Shown: positions 27,578 through 37,193, counted from the stretch's first letter. The stretch: 64,000 nucleotides of DNA from Zhongshania aliphaticivorans (GCF_902705875.1 NZ_CACSIK010000001.1:124001-188000), one strand, 5' to 3'. The notes: generated from the letters alone by a model not told the origin. Made by a program: numbers and translations.

Positions 27578-27783
27578 GACTCTTTCTCCAGCGCGCGCAG
27601 CCGTTGAATCATAGACTCAATCTTAGCGCGGGCAATATCTGTTTTTTCGATCAGTTGTTCGCGCTCTGAGCGCCAATGCAGCGCATCCGCTTTTAAGGCG
27701 CGATTTTCCTTGTCTAGTTGTTCACACAACTGGACAATTTCGTCTACTTTTCGTTCCAAAAGCTGCAACTGTCGTTGATCCAT
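27574..27783 (-). CDS. ZapB-like coiled-coil protein (TIGR02449 family)
   Basis: 69 residues, almost entirely one coiled coil (LQLLERKVDEIVQLCEQLDKENRALKADALHWRSEREQL...). Proteins of this length and pattern directly upstream of zapA are the TIGR02449 family, thought to be division-associated by resemblance to ZapB. Function is inferred only from that resemblance and from the ATGA overlap with zapA. Confidence 0.85.
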   Translation of the reverse strand: MDQRQLQLLERKVDEIVQLCEQLDKENRALKADALHWRSEREQLIEKTDIARAKIESMIQRLRALEKES

Positions 27784-28041
27784 CGTTAGATTGGGTCCGT
27801 TTGTAGAAAGATATTGGATAATAGTAGAGTGGCTTTTGCAGGTGGGTCAATGTAATTCAGCGAGACAGACGTATGCTATGGTGCTTGTTTGCCGTCTCAG
27901 CTATTAAAAGTGTCCCCATGATTTATGTTTAGCGGTGTATATTTTGCTGGCTAATAACCCTTCTGTTGCGCAGATATTCGATTTTGTAGGGCGGTGGCGC
28001 TACCATTGCCCACCTTCAATATATTTATGGGCTTTTTTTAC

Positions 28042-28626
28042 ATGACTGCCAGTTTAGAGCATGACGATCTCGCTAATTTGTTTTTAAGCCTAGGTGCTTT
28101 GCAGCCTCCCGCAGAACTGCATGGCTATGCGGCGGGTTTTGTTTCAGTTGGTGGCCGTATAACTGCTGATGGGTGGCTTAAGCATTGCATCGACCTGTTG
28201 GACTGTGAGACCCCCAATCCAGAGCAAAGCGAGGCGTTGTACGTGGTCTATAGCTCTGCTCTTGAGAGTATGGAGTCTGGTGAAATGAGCCTAGATTTGC
28301 TGCTACCTGACGATGAGTTTGATTTAGATCAGCGCATTGTGAGTTTAGGTCAGTGGTGCCAAGGTTATTTAACAGGGTTTGCGATGGCCGGTAAGCAGCA
28401 GAATACGGCTAAGCAGAAGGCGTATTCCCCAGATTTGACTGAGGCAATAAGCGATATTGCCGCTATAGCCCAAGTGTCGGCGGACGAGCAGACAGACGAG
28501 GATGGTGAGCAAGATTTCTTTTCAGTGTGCGAATATGTGCGCATGGCGGCGATGACTATCTTTTTAGAGTGTAATGGCGCTGCTGATAACGGGGAAGAGC
28601 AAGGCAACCCGCCGCGTCTGCATTAA
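28042..28626 (+). CDS. ygfB: YgfB/UPF0149 family protein
   Basis: 194 residues. UPF0149 pattern: LHGYAAGFVSVGG near residue 28, PEQSEALYVVYSSALESMESGEMSLDLLLPDD, then WCQGYLTGFAMAG, and a C-terminal VCEYVRMAAMTIFLEC. In Pseudomonas aeruginosa YgfB influences cell-wall amidase and beta-lactamase expression; that role is not shown here. The start is uncertain: ATG at 28042 fits family N-termini (MTASLEHDDL) but lacks a strong Shine-Dalgarno; ATG 28027 and a GTG further up are alternatives. First gene of ygfB-pepP-ubiH-ubiI, divergent from zapA. Confidence 0.88.
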   Translation: MTASLEHDDLANLFLSLGALQPPAELHGYAAGFVSVGGRITADGWLKHCIDLLDCETPNPEQSEALYVVYSSALESMESGEMSLDLLLPDDEFDLDQRIVSLGQWCQGYLTGFAMAGKQQNTAKQKAYSPDLTEAISDIAAIAQVSADEQTDEDGEQDFFSVCEYVRMAAMTIFLECNGAADNGEEQGNPPRLH

Positions 28627-28734
28627 TATAGCCTCGTATGAACGGCGGTATTTGTCTGGCTAAAAGTAAGGTTTTAAGCATAAGCTCGCTAGGTATTAAT
28701 GTGGGATATTTAAGCTAAGGGTAGTGGAATAAGC

Positions 28735-30066
28735 ATGATAATCAGTAAGCAGGAATTTGCTCGGCGCCGTAAAAACCTAATGGCACTGATGGAGCCAGAC
28801 AGTATCGCGATTGTGCCTTCTGCCAAAATGGTGACTCGCAACCGTGATTCGGAATATGCCTTTCGTCAGGACAGTGATTTTTATTACCTAACTGGTTTTG
28901 ATGAGCCTGATGCGGTATTGGTGTTACTGCCCGGTCGTGCTGCGGGTGAGTATGTCTTGTTTTGTCAGGATCGCGATCCTGCAATGGAATTGTGGACAGG
29001 CTATCGCGCTGGTCCGGAAGGCGCGTGTTCCAAATACGGTGCTGACGACGCTTTCCCCATTAATGATATTGATGACATTCTTCCCGGCCTGCTAGAAGGC
29101 AGTCAGCGGGTGTACTACGCAATGGGGCGGCACACCGAGTTTGATCGACAGGTCATGCAGTGGGTTAATGTGATTCGCTCAAAAGTGCGTACCGGTGCCC
29201 AACCTCCCGGTGAATTTCTAGACTTAGATCACCACCTTCACGATTTGCGCTTATATAAATCGGCGGCCGAACTAAAAGTGATGCGTAGAGCGGGTGAGAT
29301 TTCTGCAAATGCCCATATACGTGCAATGCAGTCCTGTTTTTCGGGTGTGTATGAATATCAGTTGGAAGCCGAAATATTGCATGAATTTGCTCGTAACGGC
29401 GCTCGTTTTCCCGCTTATAGCACTATTGTGGGCGCAGGTGAAAATGGCTGCATTCTTCATTATGTTGAAAATAGCTGTGAAGCCCGTGATGGTGATTTAG
29501 TGTTAATAGATGCCGGTTGTGAGCTTGAATATTACGCGGCAGATATTACTCGTACCTTCCCTGTGAGTGGCCGTTTTACCGACGAGCAGCGCGCCTTATA
29601 CGAGGTGGTTCTCGATTCGCAAAAAGCAGCGATTGCGGCAGTTAAGCCCGGTAATCATTGGAATCAGCCACACGATGAAACTGTGCGGGTGATCACCGAG
29701 GGCTTGGTTAAATTAGGTCTCTTGAGTGGGGATGTGACCTCGTTGATTGAGGCCGAGGCTTACCGTCCGTTTTATATGCATCGGGCTGGTCATTGGCTGG
29801 GTATGGATGTGCACGATGTTGGTGATTATAAAGTGGGTGGAGAGTGGCGAGTTCTCGAAGAGGGGATGGTGCTGACGGTAGAGCCCGGCATTTATGTATC
29901 GCCAAATAATACTGATGTGGATGAAAAGTGGCGCGGTATTGGTATTCGCATTGAAGATGATGTTGCGGTAAGCAAAACGGGCTGCGAAATATTGACTGGC
30001 GCAGTACCTAAAGAAGCTGCTGAGATTGAAGCGTTAATGGCGGAGGCGCGTCTTGCCGCACACTGA
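28735..30066 (+). CDS. pepP: Xaa-Pro aminopeptidase
   Basis: 443 residues (E. coli PepP 441). It removes N-terminal residues that precede proline. The C-terminal pita-bread domain shows the dinuclear-metal ligands: Asp in LIDAGCELEYYAADITRTF (two), His in HRAGHWLGMDVHDVG, Glu in VEPGIYV and Glu in GIRIEDDV. The N-terminal domain FRQDSDFYYLTGFDEPDAVLVL is the usual AMP_N. The 3' end overlaps ubiH by 14 nt; pepP-ubiH-ubiI is a conserved proteobacterial operon. Confidence 0.96.
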   Translation: MIISKQEFARRRKNLMALMEPDSIAIVPSAKMVTRNRDSEYAFRQDSDFYYLTGFDEPDAVLVLLPGRAAGEYVLFCQDRDPAMELWTGYRAGPEGACSKYGADDAFPINDIDDILPGLLEGSQRVYYAMGRHTEFDRQVMQWVNVIRSKVRTGAQPPGEFLDLDHHLHDLRLYKSAAELKVMRRAGEISANAHIRAMQSCFSGVYEYQLEAEILHEFARNGARFPAYSTIVGAGENGCILHYVENSCEARDGDLVLIDAGCELEYYAADITRTFPVSGRFTDEQRALYEVVLDSQKAAIAAVKPGNHWNQPHDETVRVITEGLVKLGLLSGDVTSLIEAEAYRPFYMHRAGHWLGMDVHDVGDYKVGGEWRVLEEGMVLTVEPGIYVSPNNTDVDEKWRGIGIRIEDDVAVSKTGCEILTGAVPKEAAEIEALMAEARLAAH

Positions 30067-31300
30067 TTACGATGTGGTTATTGCGGGTGGCGGCATGGTT
30101 GGCGCCAGTTTGGCGCTGTGCCTAGACCAGTTCAGCCGTGCCGGGTTGCGGGTGTTGGTGGTAGAAAGCTTTCCATTGCCACCGGTTAGCGAGGGCAGGC
30201 CTTCGTATCGGCCAAGCTTTGATGCGCGCTCTACTGCGCTATCTTATGGCAGCGCACAAATTTATGATGAGCTGGCAATATGGCCTCTGCTTAAGGAACA
30301 TATTTGTACTATTTCGCAGGTTCATGTCTCTGATCGCGGTCATTTTGGTAGCGTGTTAATGAATGCCGCTAGTCAAGGCTGGCCGGCATTGGGCTATGTC
30401 GTAGAAAATGCATGGCTGGGCAATGTGTTGTTGAATCAGCTGCGTTTGAGGCCTCAGGTCGATTTTTTGTCACCAGCTTCAGTGGCGTCGGTTTCGGTGG
30501 CTAATGGTTTCGCTAGGTTGCTTGTGCGTGATGGCAATGGTGAGCGGGAAATAACAACGCAATTGGTAGCCGTTGCCGATGGCGCGGATTCCGGTTTGCG
30601 CGCGCAGCTGGGGATTGCGGCTAGTGTTGATGATTATCATCAAGTGGCGGTAATCGCTAATGTGGCAACTGAAAAAGCGCATGGCGGTTGTGCCTATGAA
30701 CGCTTTACGGAAAGGGGGCCACTGGCTCTGCTGCCTTTATTGGCTGATGAATCTGGCGCTTCTCGCTCTGCGTTAGTATGGACATTTCCTGAGGGGATGG
30801 CAGACGAGGTTGCAGGCTGGAACGATGATGAATTTTTGGCTGAGCTACAGCGCAATTTTGGTTATCGTCTGGGCCGGTTGCGAAAAGTAGGGCAGCGAAA
30901 TACTTTTCCTCTGCGACTTATGCAGGCCGATGAACAAGTGCGTGGTCAGGTGGTTGTGTTGGGTAATGCCGCCCACTCTTTGCATCCAGTGGCGGGGCAG
31001 GGTTTTAATTTGGCCCTGCGAGATGTGGCGTGCTTGAGCGGTCTCATCGCCGACGCTCATGCTAAAGGCCGTAATGTGGGTGATTTAGCTTTGCTTCAAA
31101 CTTATTTACAGCAACAGCGTGGAGATCAATTTGTCACTACCACGTTTTCTGATCGACTCACTCATATTTTTAGTAATCGCAAGCCGGTATTGAGTTTACT
31201 TAGAAACTTGGGCTTGGCAGCGCTGGATTTAACTCCGCCGCTTAAATCACAATTTGTAGCTAGAGCGGCGGGTATTTTACCCGGCGCGGCAACGGAGTAG
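30053..31300 (+). CDS. ubiH: 2-Octaprenyl-6-methoxyphenyl hydroxylase
   Basis: 415 residues. A FAD-dependent aromatic hydroxylase of ubiquinone synthesis. Motifs: YDVVIAGGGMVGASLAL (FAD loop), DARSTALSYGS, VAVADGADSGLRAQLG (DG motif) and VVLGNAAHSLHPVAGQGFNLALRD (second FAD motif). The unusual TTG start is backed by a perfect GGAGG exactly six bases upstream, inside pepP. Which ring position each of the two neighbouring paralogues modifies is assigned by order and similarity: this copy resembles UbiH, the next UbiI. Confidence 0.9.
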   Translation: MPHTDYDVVIAGGGMVGASLALCLDQFSRAGLRVLVVESFPLPPVSEGRPSYRPSFDARSTALSYGSAQIYDELAIWPLLKEHICTISQVHVSDRGHFGSVLMNAASQGWPALGYVVENAWLGNVLLNQLRLRPQVDFLSPASVASVSVANGFARLLVRDGNGEREITTQLVAVADGADSGLRAQLGIAASVDDYHQVAVIANVATEKAHGGCAYERFTERGPLALLPLLADESGASRSALVWTFPEGMADEVAGWNDDEFLAELQRNFGYRLGRLRKVGQRNTFPLRLMQADEQVRGQVVVLGNAAHSLHPVAGQGFNLALRDVACLSGLIADAHAKGRNVGDLALLQTYLQQQRGDQFVTTTFSDRLTHIFSNRKPVLSLLRNLGLAALDLTPPLKSQFVARAAGILPGAATE

Positions 31301-31305
31301 CTTTA

Positions 31306-32547
31306 ATGTCGGCAGAGAGTGTGGCTGATTACGATGTGGTTATTGTCGGCGCGGGCTTGGCCGGTGCCTCTTTAGCTTTAGCGGTGGCTGATTTGCCGTT
31401 GAAAGTGGCGCTAGTAGAGGCGCAAACCGTGCGCGAAGGTTGGCCGCAAATAGAAGAAAGCGTCTTTGATTACGACGCAAGGGTAAGCGCACTGACAGAG
31501 GGTTCGCGCCAGTTTTTAGACGAGCTTGGGGTGTGGTCTGATATTGTCAGCCGACGTGCTTGCGCATACAGCGATATGGACGTGTGGGATGGCGAAGGGA
31601 CTGGCCGAATACATTTCTCCGCTAGTGAAGTGCGGCGTGAGGCCTTGGGGCATATTGTTGAAAACCGTTTAATTAACGCGGCATTGGTAAATCGCTTGCG
31701 GGAACATACGCGGGTTAAATGCTATTTCGGTATGCCGGTTGCCTCAATGAGCCGAGAGCCGGGCTTGATCCGTTTGGGTTTAGAAGGCGGGGCGGAGATT
31801 CGCAGTCCCCTCGTGGTTGCCGCCGATGGCGCAAATTCAAAAGTGCGTGATTGGGCAGGCTTTGTTACCCGAGAGTGGGACTATCACCATCACGCCATTG
31901 TTGCGACAGTAGAAACCGAGCATCGACATTGCAATACCGCGTGGCAAAGGTTTTTGCCGGAAGGGCCGCTGGCTTTTCTACCCCTGCCTGATACAGCGGG
32001 TGATCAACATTACTGTTCTATTGTTTGGTCGGTGAAACCAGAGCTTGCTGAACAATTAATGTCCTTAGAGGATGACGCTTTTTGCAGTGCACTTGCCGCT
32101 AAATTTGAACATCGTCTTGGCGCGGTAGTCGCCAGTAGTCGGCGTTTTAGCTTTCCTCTCAGGCAGCGACACGCGGCAGATTATGTCTGCGATGGCGTGG
32201 TGTTACTGGGGGATGCCGCGCATACTATTCACCCCTTGGCGGGACAGGGTATTAATCTGGGTTTTCAAGATGCAAAGGTGTTGGCTGAGGAGTGTCGTCG
32301 AGCCTTGGCAAGAGGATTAAATGTAGCCGATGAGACCGTGTTAAACCGCTATCAGCGCAGGCGTAAAGGCGGAAATTTGGCAATGATGGCAATGATGGAA
32401 GGGTTCCAGCATTTATTTGAGACACCTGCCATGCCACTGCGTTTGTTGCGTAACACTGGCATGCGTTGGCTGGATTCGGCGCTGCCCTTAAAACGTCAGA
32501 TCATTGCCAGAGCCATGGGTTTGACCGATGGCGAAGGAAAATTTTAA
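31306..32547 (+). CDS. ubiI: 2-Octaprenylphenol hydroxylase (UbiI/VisC)
   Basis: 413 residues, paralogous to the preceding gene and 5 nt downstream of it. FAD-binding YDVVIVGAGLAGASLAL, YDARVSALTEGSRQFL (VisC-type DARVSAL), VVAADGANSKVRDWAG and VVLLGDAAHTIHPLAGQGINLGFQDAK are present. It is predicted to perform the C5 ring hydroxylation of ubiquinone. Last gene of the pepP operon; a Fur-type site for the next locus begins about 80 nt after its stop. Confidence 0.9.
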   Translation: MSAESVADYDVVIVGAGLAGASLALAVADLPLKVALVEAQTVREGWPQIEESVFDYDARVSALTEGSRQFLDELGVWSDIVSRRACAYSDMDVWDGEGTGRIHFSASEVRREALGHIVENRLINAALVNRLREHTRVKCYFGMPVASMSREPGLIRLGLEGGAEIRSPLVVAADGANSKVRDWAGFVTREWDYHHHAIVATVETEHRHCNTAWQRFLPEGPLAFLPLPDTAGDQHYCSIVWSVKPELAEQLMSLEDDAFCSALAAKFEHRLGAVVASSRRFSFPLRQRHAADYVCDGVVLLGDAAHTIHPLAGQGINLGFQDAKVLAEECRRALARGLNVADETVLNRYQRRRKGGNLAMMAMMEGFQHLFETPAMPLRLLRNTGMRWLDSALPLKRQIIARAMGLTDGEGKF

Positions 32548-32629
32548 CCCAACGCTATTTATTGCCGGTCAATCGCCGTTATTGAAAGCGTTTTCATTGA
32601 ATAAATTACGGAATTCATTGAGTAGTTTA

Positions 32630-32646
32630 ATGATAATAATTATCAT
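32630..32646. promoter_or_regulatory. Fur-type operator upstream of fbpA
   Basis: ATGATAATAATTATCAT is a perfect 17-bp palindrome built from Fur hexamers, placed 30 nt before the fbpA start. It implies repression by Fur with iron. Confidence 0.8.
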
Positions 32647-32676
32647 CTACGCCCGAATTTCTTGTAGGAGGCTTGG

Positions 32677-33708
32677 ATGATACGAATAATCGCGTTGAGC
32701 GTGATAGCAACGCTTGTGTTGAGCGCTTGCGGCAACAGTGAGCCGCCGGCTGTAAAGGGCCCCGAGTTGGTGGTTTATAGCTCAAGAATTGAGCAGTTGA
32801 TTAAACCCATTTTTGACGATTTTACCGAAGAAACAGGGATTAGTATTCGCTATGTCACCGACGAGGCGGGTCCGCTACTGGCAAGGTTGAAAGCAGAGGG
32901 AGATAACTCCCCCGCTGATATGTTGATTACCGTTGATGCTGGCAATCTTTGGCATGCGGCCGAAATGGGAATTTTGGAGCGGGTGAACTCTACCGTGCTC
33001 AACGAGAATATACCGCCGGCTTTGCGCGATGAGCAGGGGCGTTGGTATGGCGTATCAATACGCGCACGCACCATTGTTTATGCCACCGATCGTGTTAAGC
33101 CCGAAGAATTGGCCGGATATGAAGATTTAGCCGGGCCAGAGTGGAGTGGCCGCCTGTGTTTGCGCACCTCTAAAAAAGTCTATAACCAGTCTCTTGTGGC
33201 GAGCATGATTGTGGCGTTGGGTGAGGAAAAGGCTGAGCAAATTGTGGCCGGCTGGGTAGATAACTTGGCGGTGTCACCCTTTGCGAGTGACAACAAGGTA
33301 ATTGAGGCGATTGATGCCGGCCAGTGTGATGTGGGGTTGGTGAACACCTACTATTTGGCGCGTATGTTGGTTGATCAAGCTGATTTACCTGTGGGGCTAT
33401 TCTGGGCGAATCAACGTGGTGAAGGCGCAGCGAGCCGAGGTGTTCACGTGAATGTGTCTGGTGCGGGGATAACTAAGGCAAGTAAAAATAAAGAGAATGC
33501 GTTACGGCTATTAGAGTGGTTGTCTGGCCCGTCAGCGCAATACGACTTTGCTCATCTAAATAAAGAATATCCGGTTAATGATAAAACCGCCCCATCGACC
33601 CTTATTGAGCAGTGGGGTAGTTTTCGTGCGGATACGATGCCACTCACCGAGGCAGGGCGCTTGCAGGGCGCGGCGATTAGGTTAATGGACCGTGTGGGAT
33701 ATCGCTGA
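32677..33708 (+). CDS. fbpA: Fe(3+) ABC transporter substrate-binding lipoprotein
   Basis: 343 residues. It has the ferric-binding-protein fold: LVVYSSRIEQLIKPIFDDFTEE at the N-terminus, ADMLITVDAGNLWHA, and the iron-binding tyrosine pair in VNTYYLARM. It begins with a lipoprotein signal (LVLSAC lipobox, Cys17), so it should be membrane-anchored rather than free in the periplasm as classical FbpA is. The start has AGGAGG six bases away, and a Fur-type palindrome lies just upstream. The permease gene follows with no gap. Confidence 0.9.
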   Translation: MIRIIALSVIATLVLSACGNSEPPAVKGPELVVYSSRIEQLIKPIFDDFTEETGISIRYVTDEAGPLLARLKAEGDNSPADMLITVDAGNLWHAAEMGILERVNSTVLNENIPPALRDEQGRWYGVSIRARTIVYATDRVKPEELAGYEDLAGPEWSGRLCLRTSKKVYNQSLVASMIVALGEEKAEQIVAGWVDNLAVSPFASDNKVIEAIDAGQCDVGLVNTYYLARMLVDQADLPVGLFWANQRGEGAASRGVHVNVSGAGITKASKNKENALRLLEWLSGPSAQYDFAHLNKEYPVNDKTAPSTLIEQWGSFRADTMPLTEAGRLQGAAIRLMDRVGYR

Positions 33709-35352
33709 GTGTCAATGACGTCGGCCTCTACCGCCTTGGTGGCAGCGCGAAAATCAAACGTTGGCTTTTGGGCCTTACGATTGCTTGGCGTTGCCGCCGT
33801 GTTAGGCGTGTTAGCGCCGATTTTAGTGGTGGTGGTGAGTTGGGGCTCAGCGCAAACAGATGTGTGGCAGCACCTGATTGCGACCCAGCTGAGCAGTCTA
33901 TTATTTAATACTTTGGTGTTATTAATCGGGGTGGGGGTTTTGGTTAGCCTGCTAGGCATTGGTCTGGCGTGGTTTACCGTGATGTGCGACTTTCCTGGGC
34001 GCAGTTGGTTTGAATGGCTTTTAATGTTGCCAATGGCTGTGCCTGCTTATGTGATGGCCTTTGTCATTTTGGGCGTCTTTGATTTTGGTGGGCCGTTGCA
34101 GAGTTTCTTGCGGCTGCAGTTTGGTCAGCAATACGGCAGCATGGATGTGCGCAATGCATTTACCGTGATTGTGGTGTTTTCCCTGGTTTTATATCCCTAC
34201 GTTTATATGTTGGCGCGCAGCGCTTTTCTTTCGCAAAGTAGTGATACCACAGAGGCTGCGCGTGTGCTTGGGTGCAGCCCTTGGCAGGCCTTTTATCGTG
34301 TAGCATTACCCATGGCAAGGCCGGCAATTGTGGCGGGTGTGAGCCTAGCGCTGATGGAAACCTTGGCGGATTTTGGCACAGTGGCGGTGTTTAATTACGA
34401 CACGTTTACTACGGCGATCTACAAAGCGTGGTTTGGATTTTTTAATATTCAGGCTGCTGCTCAGCTGGCATCAATACTCCTGTTATTTGTGGCTTTAACC
34501 TTGTTTGCTGAGCGTCATTCTCGCGGTGCTAGGCGATTTGTGCAGGGCGGGCGGTTACAACATCGGTATCGATTTCAGCTAAAACCCGTAAAAGCGTGGG
34601 CGATGACGGCAATGTGCAGTTTGGTATTACTGGTTTCGTTTGTCATGCCGGTCTTTCAGTTACTATTTTGGGCTGTAGGCGAGGGTGCTCAGCAGCTGAA
34701 TATGCGATTTTTTGAGCTACTGCAGCACACTGTTTTTTTGGCGGGAATAGCGGCAGGGATTACGGTTTTTCTTGCTTTGGTCTTGGCGTTTAATCGCCGG
34801 CAAGTAAAACGAGGTGGTTTTTTTAGTTTGGCCCAGCTTGGCTATGCATTACCGGGGTCGGTATTGGCTGTTGGGATTATGTTGTCGTTTACGTTTATTG
34901 ATAATCAAGTGTTAATCCCAATTCAGCGTTTTTTGGGGATGTCGCCTGTGCCGGTGTTAATTGGGTCTATTTCGACTCTGCTTGCGGCCTACTGGATTCG
35001 ATTTTTAGCTGTGGCGGGTGGGCCGCTGGAGTCATCCTTAGAGCGGATTCGCCCCAGCCTTCCTGAAGCAGCGCGTACCTTGGGAGCCAGCGGTGGTGAG
35101 TTGGTGCGGCGTATTTATCTACCTATGCTGCGCCCGGGGTTGCTCACTGCGATGGTATTGGTTTTTGTCGATGTAATGAAGGAAATGCCAGCAACATTGC
35201 TGCTTCGCCCCTATGGCTGGGACACCCTTGCGGTGCGTATTTATGAAATGACAGCGGAGGGTCACTGGCAGCTTGCTGCGTTACCGGCATTGGCGTTGGT
35301 GGCGGCGGGATTAATTCCAGTGATAATCAGTATCCGGCGTAGTAATTATTGA
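33709..35352 (+). CDS. fbpB: Fe(3+) ABC transporter fused permease
   Basis: 547 residues with about 12 membrane segments in two homologous halves, each with an EAA-type loop: SDTTEAARVLGCSPWQAFYRVALP near 180 and PSLPEAARTLGASGGELVRRIYLP near 460. This is the FbpB/SfuB layout of ferric-iron ABC importers. It begins at GTG directly after the fbpA stop codon; ATG at 33715 is an alternative. No ATP-binding subunit gene is adjacent: downstream comes gcvH. Confidence 0.92.
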   Translation: MSMTSASTALVAARKSNVGFWALRLLGVAAVLGVLAPILVVVVSWGSAQTDVWQHLIATQLSSLLFNTLVLLIGVGVLVSLLGIGLAWFTVMCDFPGRSWFEWLLMLPMAVPAYVMAFVILGVFDFGGPLQSFLRLQFGQQYGSMDVRNAFTVIVVFSLVLYPYVYMLARSAFLSQSSDTTEAARVLGCSPWQAFYRVALPMARPAIVAGVSLALMETLADFGTVAVFNYDTFTTAIYKAWFGFFNIQAAAQLASILLLFVALTLFAERHSRGARRFVQGGRLQHRYRFQLKPVKAWAMTAMCSLVLLVSFVMPVFQLLFWAVGEGAQQLNMRFFELLQHTVFLAGIAAGITVFLALVLAFNRRQVKRGGFFSLAQLGYALPGSVLAVGIMLSFTFIDNQVLIPIQRFLGMSPVPVLIGSISTLLAAYWIRFLAVAGGPLESSLERIRPSLPEAARTLGASGGELVRRIYLPMLRPGLLTAMVLVFVDVMKEMPATLLLRPYGWDTLAVRIYEMTAEGHWQLAALPALALVAAGLIPVIISIRRSNY

Positions 35353-35424
35353 GCGCTTTGTATTTGCTGGCAGCGGCGTTAAAATATATCCATCTTATGT
35401 TTCGTCAGTAGAGGACGGCTTTCA

Positions 35425-35811
35425 ATGAGCAATACCCCCAGTGAATTAAAATATGCCAGCAGTCACGAGTGGGCGCGCCTCGAGTCAGATGGCACGGTTA
35501 CCGTAGGAATCAGCTACCACGCCCAGAACTCATTGGGTGATGTGGTGTTTATCGAGTTACCTGAGGTTGGTGCGGAGTATACCCAGGGTGACGAGGCAGC
35601 AGTGGTAGAGTCTGTGAAAGCGGCCTCTGATATTTATGTGCCGGTGTCGGGAGAGATTATTGAGGTTAATGAGGCTTTGGATGAAAGCCCTGAAACAGTC
35701 AATGAATACCCTTACAGTGATGGTTGGTTTTTCCGGATGCAGCCCTCAGACATCAGCGAGTTGGATAACTTGCTAGATGCAGAAGCATACGATGAGCAGT
35801 GCGACGAGTAA
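35425..35811 (+). CDS. gcvH: Glycine cleavage system H protein
   Basis: 128 residues. The lipoyl carrier that shuttles the aminomethyl group between the P and T proteins. The lipoylated lysine is in [10 protein letters not shown], about residue 73; [15 protein letters not shown] and [13 protein letters not shown] are the family signatures. No gcvT, gcvP or lipoate gene is beside it. A strong terminator follows. An extra role in lipoate relay is possible for a solo H protein but is not shown. Confidence 0.95.
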   Translation: MSNTPSELKYASSHEWARLESDGTVTVGISYHAQNSLGDVVFIELPEVGAEYTQGDEAAVVESVKAASDIYVPVSGEIIEVNEALDESPETVNEYPYSDGWFFRMQPSDISELDNLLDAEAYDEQCDE

Positions 35812-35830
35812 TATCGTCGCTAGACTCTAG

Positions 35831-35856
35831 AGCCCGGCGATGCCGGGCTTTTTTTT
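35831..35856 (+). terminator. Rho-independent terminator after gcvH
   Basis: Perfect 8-bp stem AGCCCGGC/GCCGGGCT with loop GAT and eight following T residues. Confidence 0.93.
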
Positions 35857-35873
35857 GCCTTGGTTTTGCTTAA

Positions 35874-36527
35874 TTAGCGAAGGCTAATGATAGGCCAGCC
35901 GGCATCGTGAGCTGCCGCTTTTAGCGTGTCATCAGGGTCTACGGCTACGGCGTGATCAACGACCTTTAATAGCGGTAAGTCGTTGTGGGAGTCGCTGTAA
36001 AAATAGCTTCCATCGAGTGAGTGGCCTGTTTCTTGTAGCCAATTGTGCAGGCGCGTTACCTTGCCCTCTTGGTAGCAGGGGATGCCAGCGGGTTCGCCAG
36101 TGTAGCGGCCGTTTATTATCTCGCCATCACAGGCGAGTAAGGTCTCAACACCTAGAGCGTCAGCGATGGGGCGAGTAATAAAGCTGTTTGTGGCGGTAAT
36201 GATCATCACAAAGTCCCCTTCATCGCGGTGCTTCTGGAGTAGTGCGTCGGCTTTGGGAAGTCGAAGAGGGGCAATGTATTCGTCCATGAATGTGGCGTGC
36301 ATAGCGTTGAGAGTGTCGCTGTCGTACTTGCTTAATGGCTGTAAAGCAAAACGCAAATACGCATTGATATCGAGGCCGCCCTGTTGGTATTGGCGGTAGA
36401 ATTCATCGTTTTTTGTCTTGAATTCTTCGCTATTAACAATGCCTTTGGCGACTAAAAACTCGCCCCATGCGTGATCACTATCACCGCCTAGCAAGGTGTT
36501 ATCCAAGTCGAAAATCGCTAGGGCCAT
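35874..36527 (-). CDS. HAD-IB family phosphatase (SerB-like / histidinol-phosphatase-like)
   Basis: 217 residues. HAD motifs: motif I FDLDNTLLGGDSD (nucleophile Asp about 7), motif II ITATNSF, a lysine region near GKVTRLHNW, and motif IV YSDSHNDLPLL. This is the TIGR01490-type subclass IB. The homologue next to rppH-ptsP in Pseudomonas has been linked to histidinol-phosphate dephosphorylation, as I recall; phosphoserine is another candidate. The frame opens four codons earlier; MALAIFD has GGAG six bases upstream. It is divergent from rppH. Confidence 0.85.
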   Translation of the reverse strand: MALAIFDLDNTLLGGDSDHAWGEFLVAKGIVNSEEFKTKNDEFYRQYQQGGLDINAYLRFALQPLSKYDSDTLNAMHATFMDEYIAPLRLPKADALLQKHRDEGDFVMIITATNSFITRPIADALGVETLLACDGEIINGRYTGEPAGIPCYQEGKVTRLHNWLQETGHSLDGSYFYSDSHNDLPLLKVVDHAVAVDPDDTLKAAAHDAGWPIISLR

Positions 36528-36686
36528 GTGTATCTCCATCGTGACGGGCTGTTAAGGTGGGCTAGCATAGCGTTTGAGAGCTACTTTTTCATCTTTCTGT
36601 GCTCTTGTTGATAGAGTGAATTCCCAGTGTCGAGAATTTATGGAACAATAGAAAATGGAAATAAAATCAAAACAATAGGTGATGTA

Positions 36687-37193
36687 GTGATTGACTCGGA
36701 TGGATTTCGTCCCAACGTTGGCATCGTGCTTGCAAATGAGCAGGGGCAGGTGTTGTGGGCGCGCCGTGTTGGTCAAAGTGCTTGGCAGTTTCCCCAAGGT
36801 GGGATTCATGAGGGCGAGTCTCCGGAAGAGGCTCTATACCGTGAATTATATGAAGAGGTGGGCTTGCGCGAAAAGGATGTCAATTTGCTTGCCTGTACTC
36901 GTGGCTGGCTGCGTTATCGCCTGCCACAGCGCTTGATTCGACGTGATAATAAACCACTATGTATTGGTCAGAAGCAAAAGTGGTTTTTGCTGCAAATGAA
37001 GGCGGATGACAGCCAAGTCAGCTTTGATCGTAGTGATAAAGCGGAATTTGATCATTGGCAGTGGGTCAGTTACTGGTACCCATTGGGACACGTTGTCGCG
37101 TTTAAGCGCGAAGTCTACCGGCGGGCGATGAAAGAGTTGGCTCCTCGACACGCCCGTTTGGTTAGGGATGCTATGGCGGGTGACTTACTATGA
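36687..37193 (+). CDS. rppH: RNA pyrophosphohydrolase
   Basis: 168 residues. It removes pyrophosphate from 5'-triphosphate mRNA ends, starting RNA decay. The Nudix box is [27 protein letters not shown] (about 36-58), with WQFPQGG before it and [18 protein letters not shown] after. The frame opens 20 codons earlier at a non-ATG codon; GTG at 36687 gives the family start ([12 protein letters not shown]) and has AGG upstream. The stop overlaps the ptsP start (ATGA), as in Pseudomonas. Confidence 0.95.
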   Translation: MIDSDGFRPNVGIVLANEQGQVLWARRVGQSAWQFPQGGIHEGESPEEALYRELYEEVGLREKDVNLLACTRGWLRYRLPQRLIRRDNKPLCIGQKQKWFLLQMKADDSQVSFDRSDKAEFDHWQWVSYWYPLGHVVAFKREVYRRAMKELAPRHARLVRDAMAGDLL

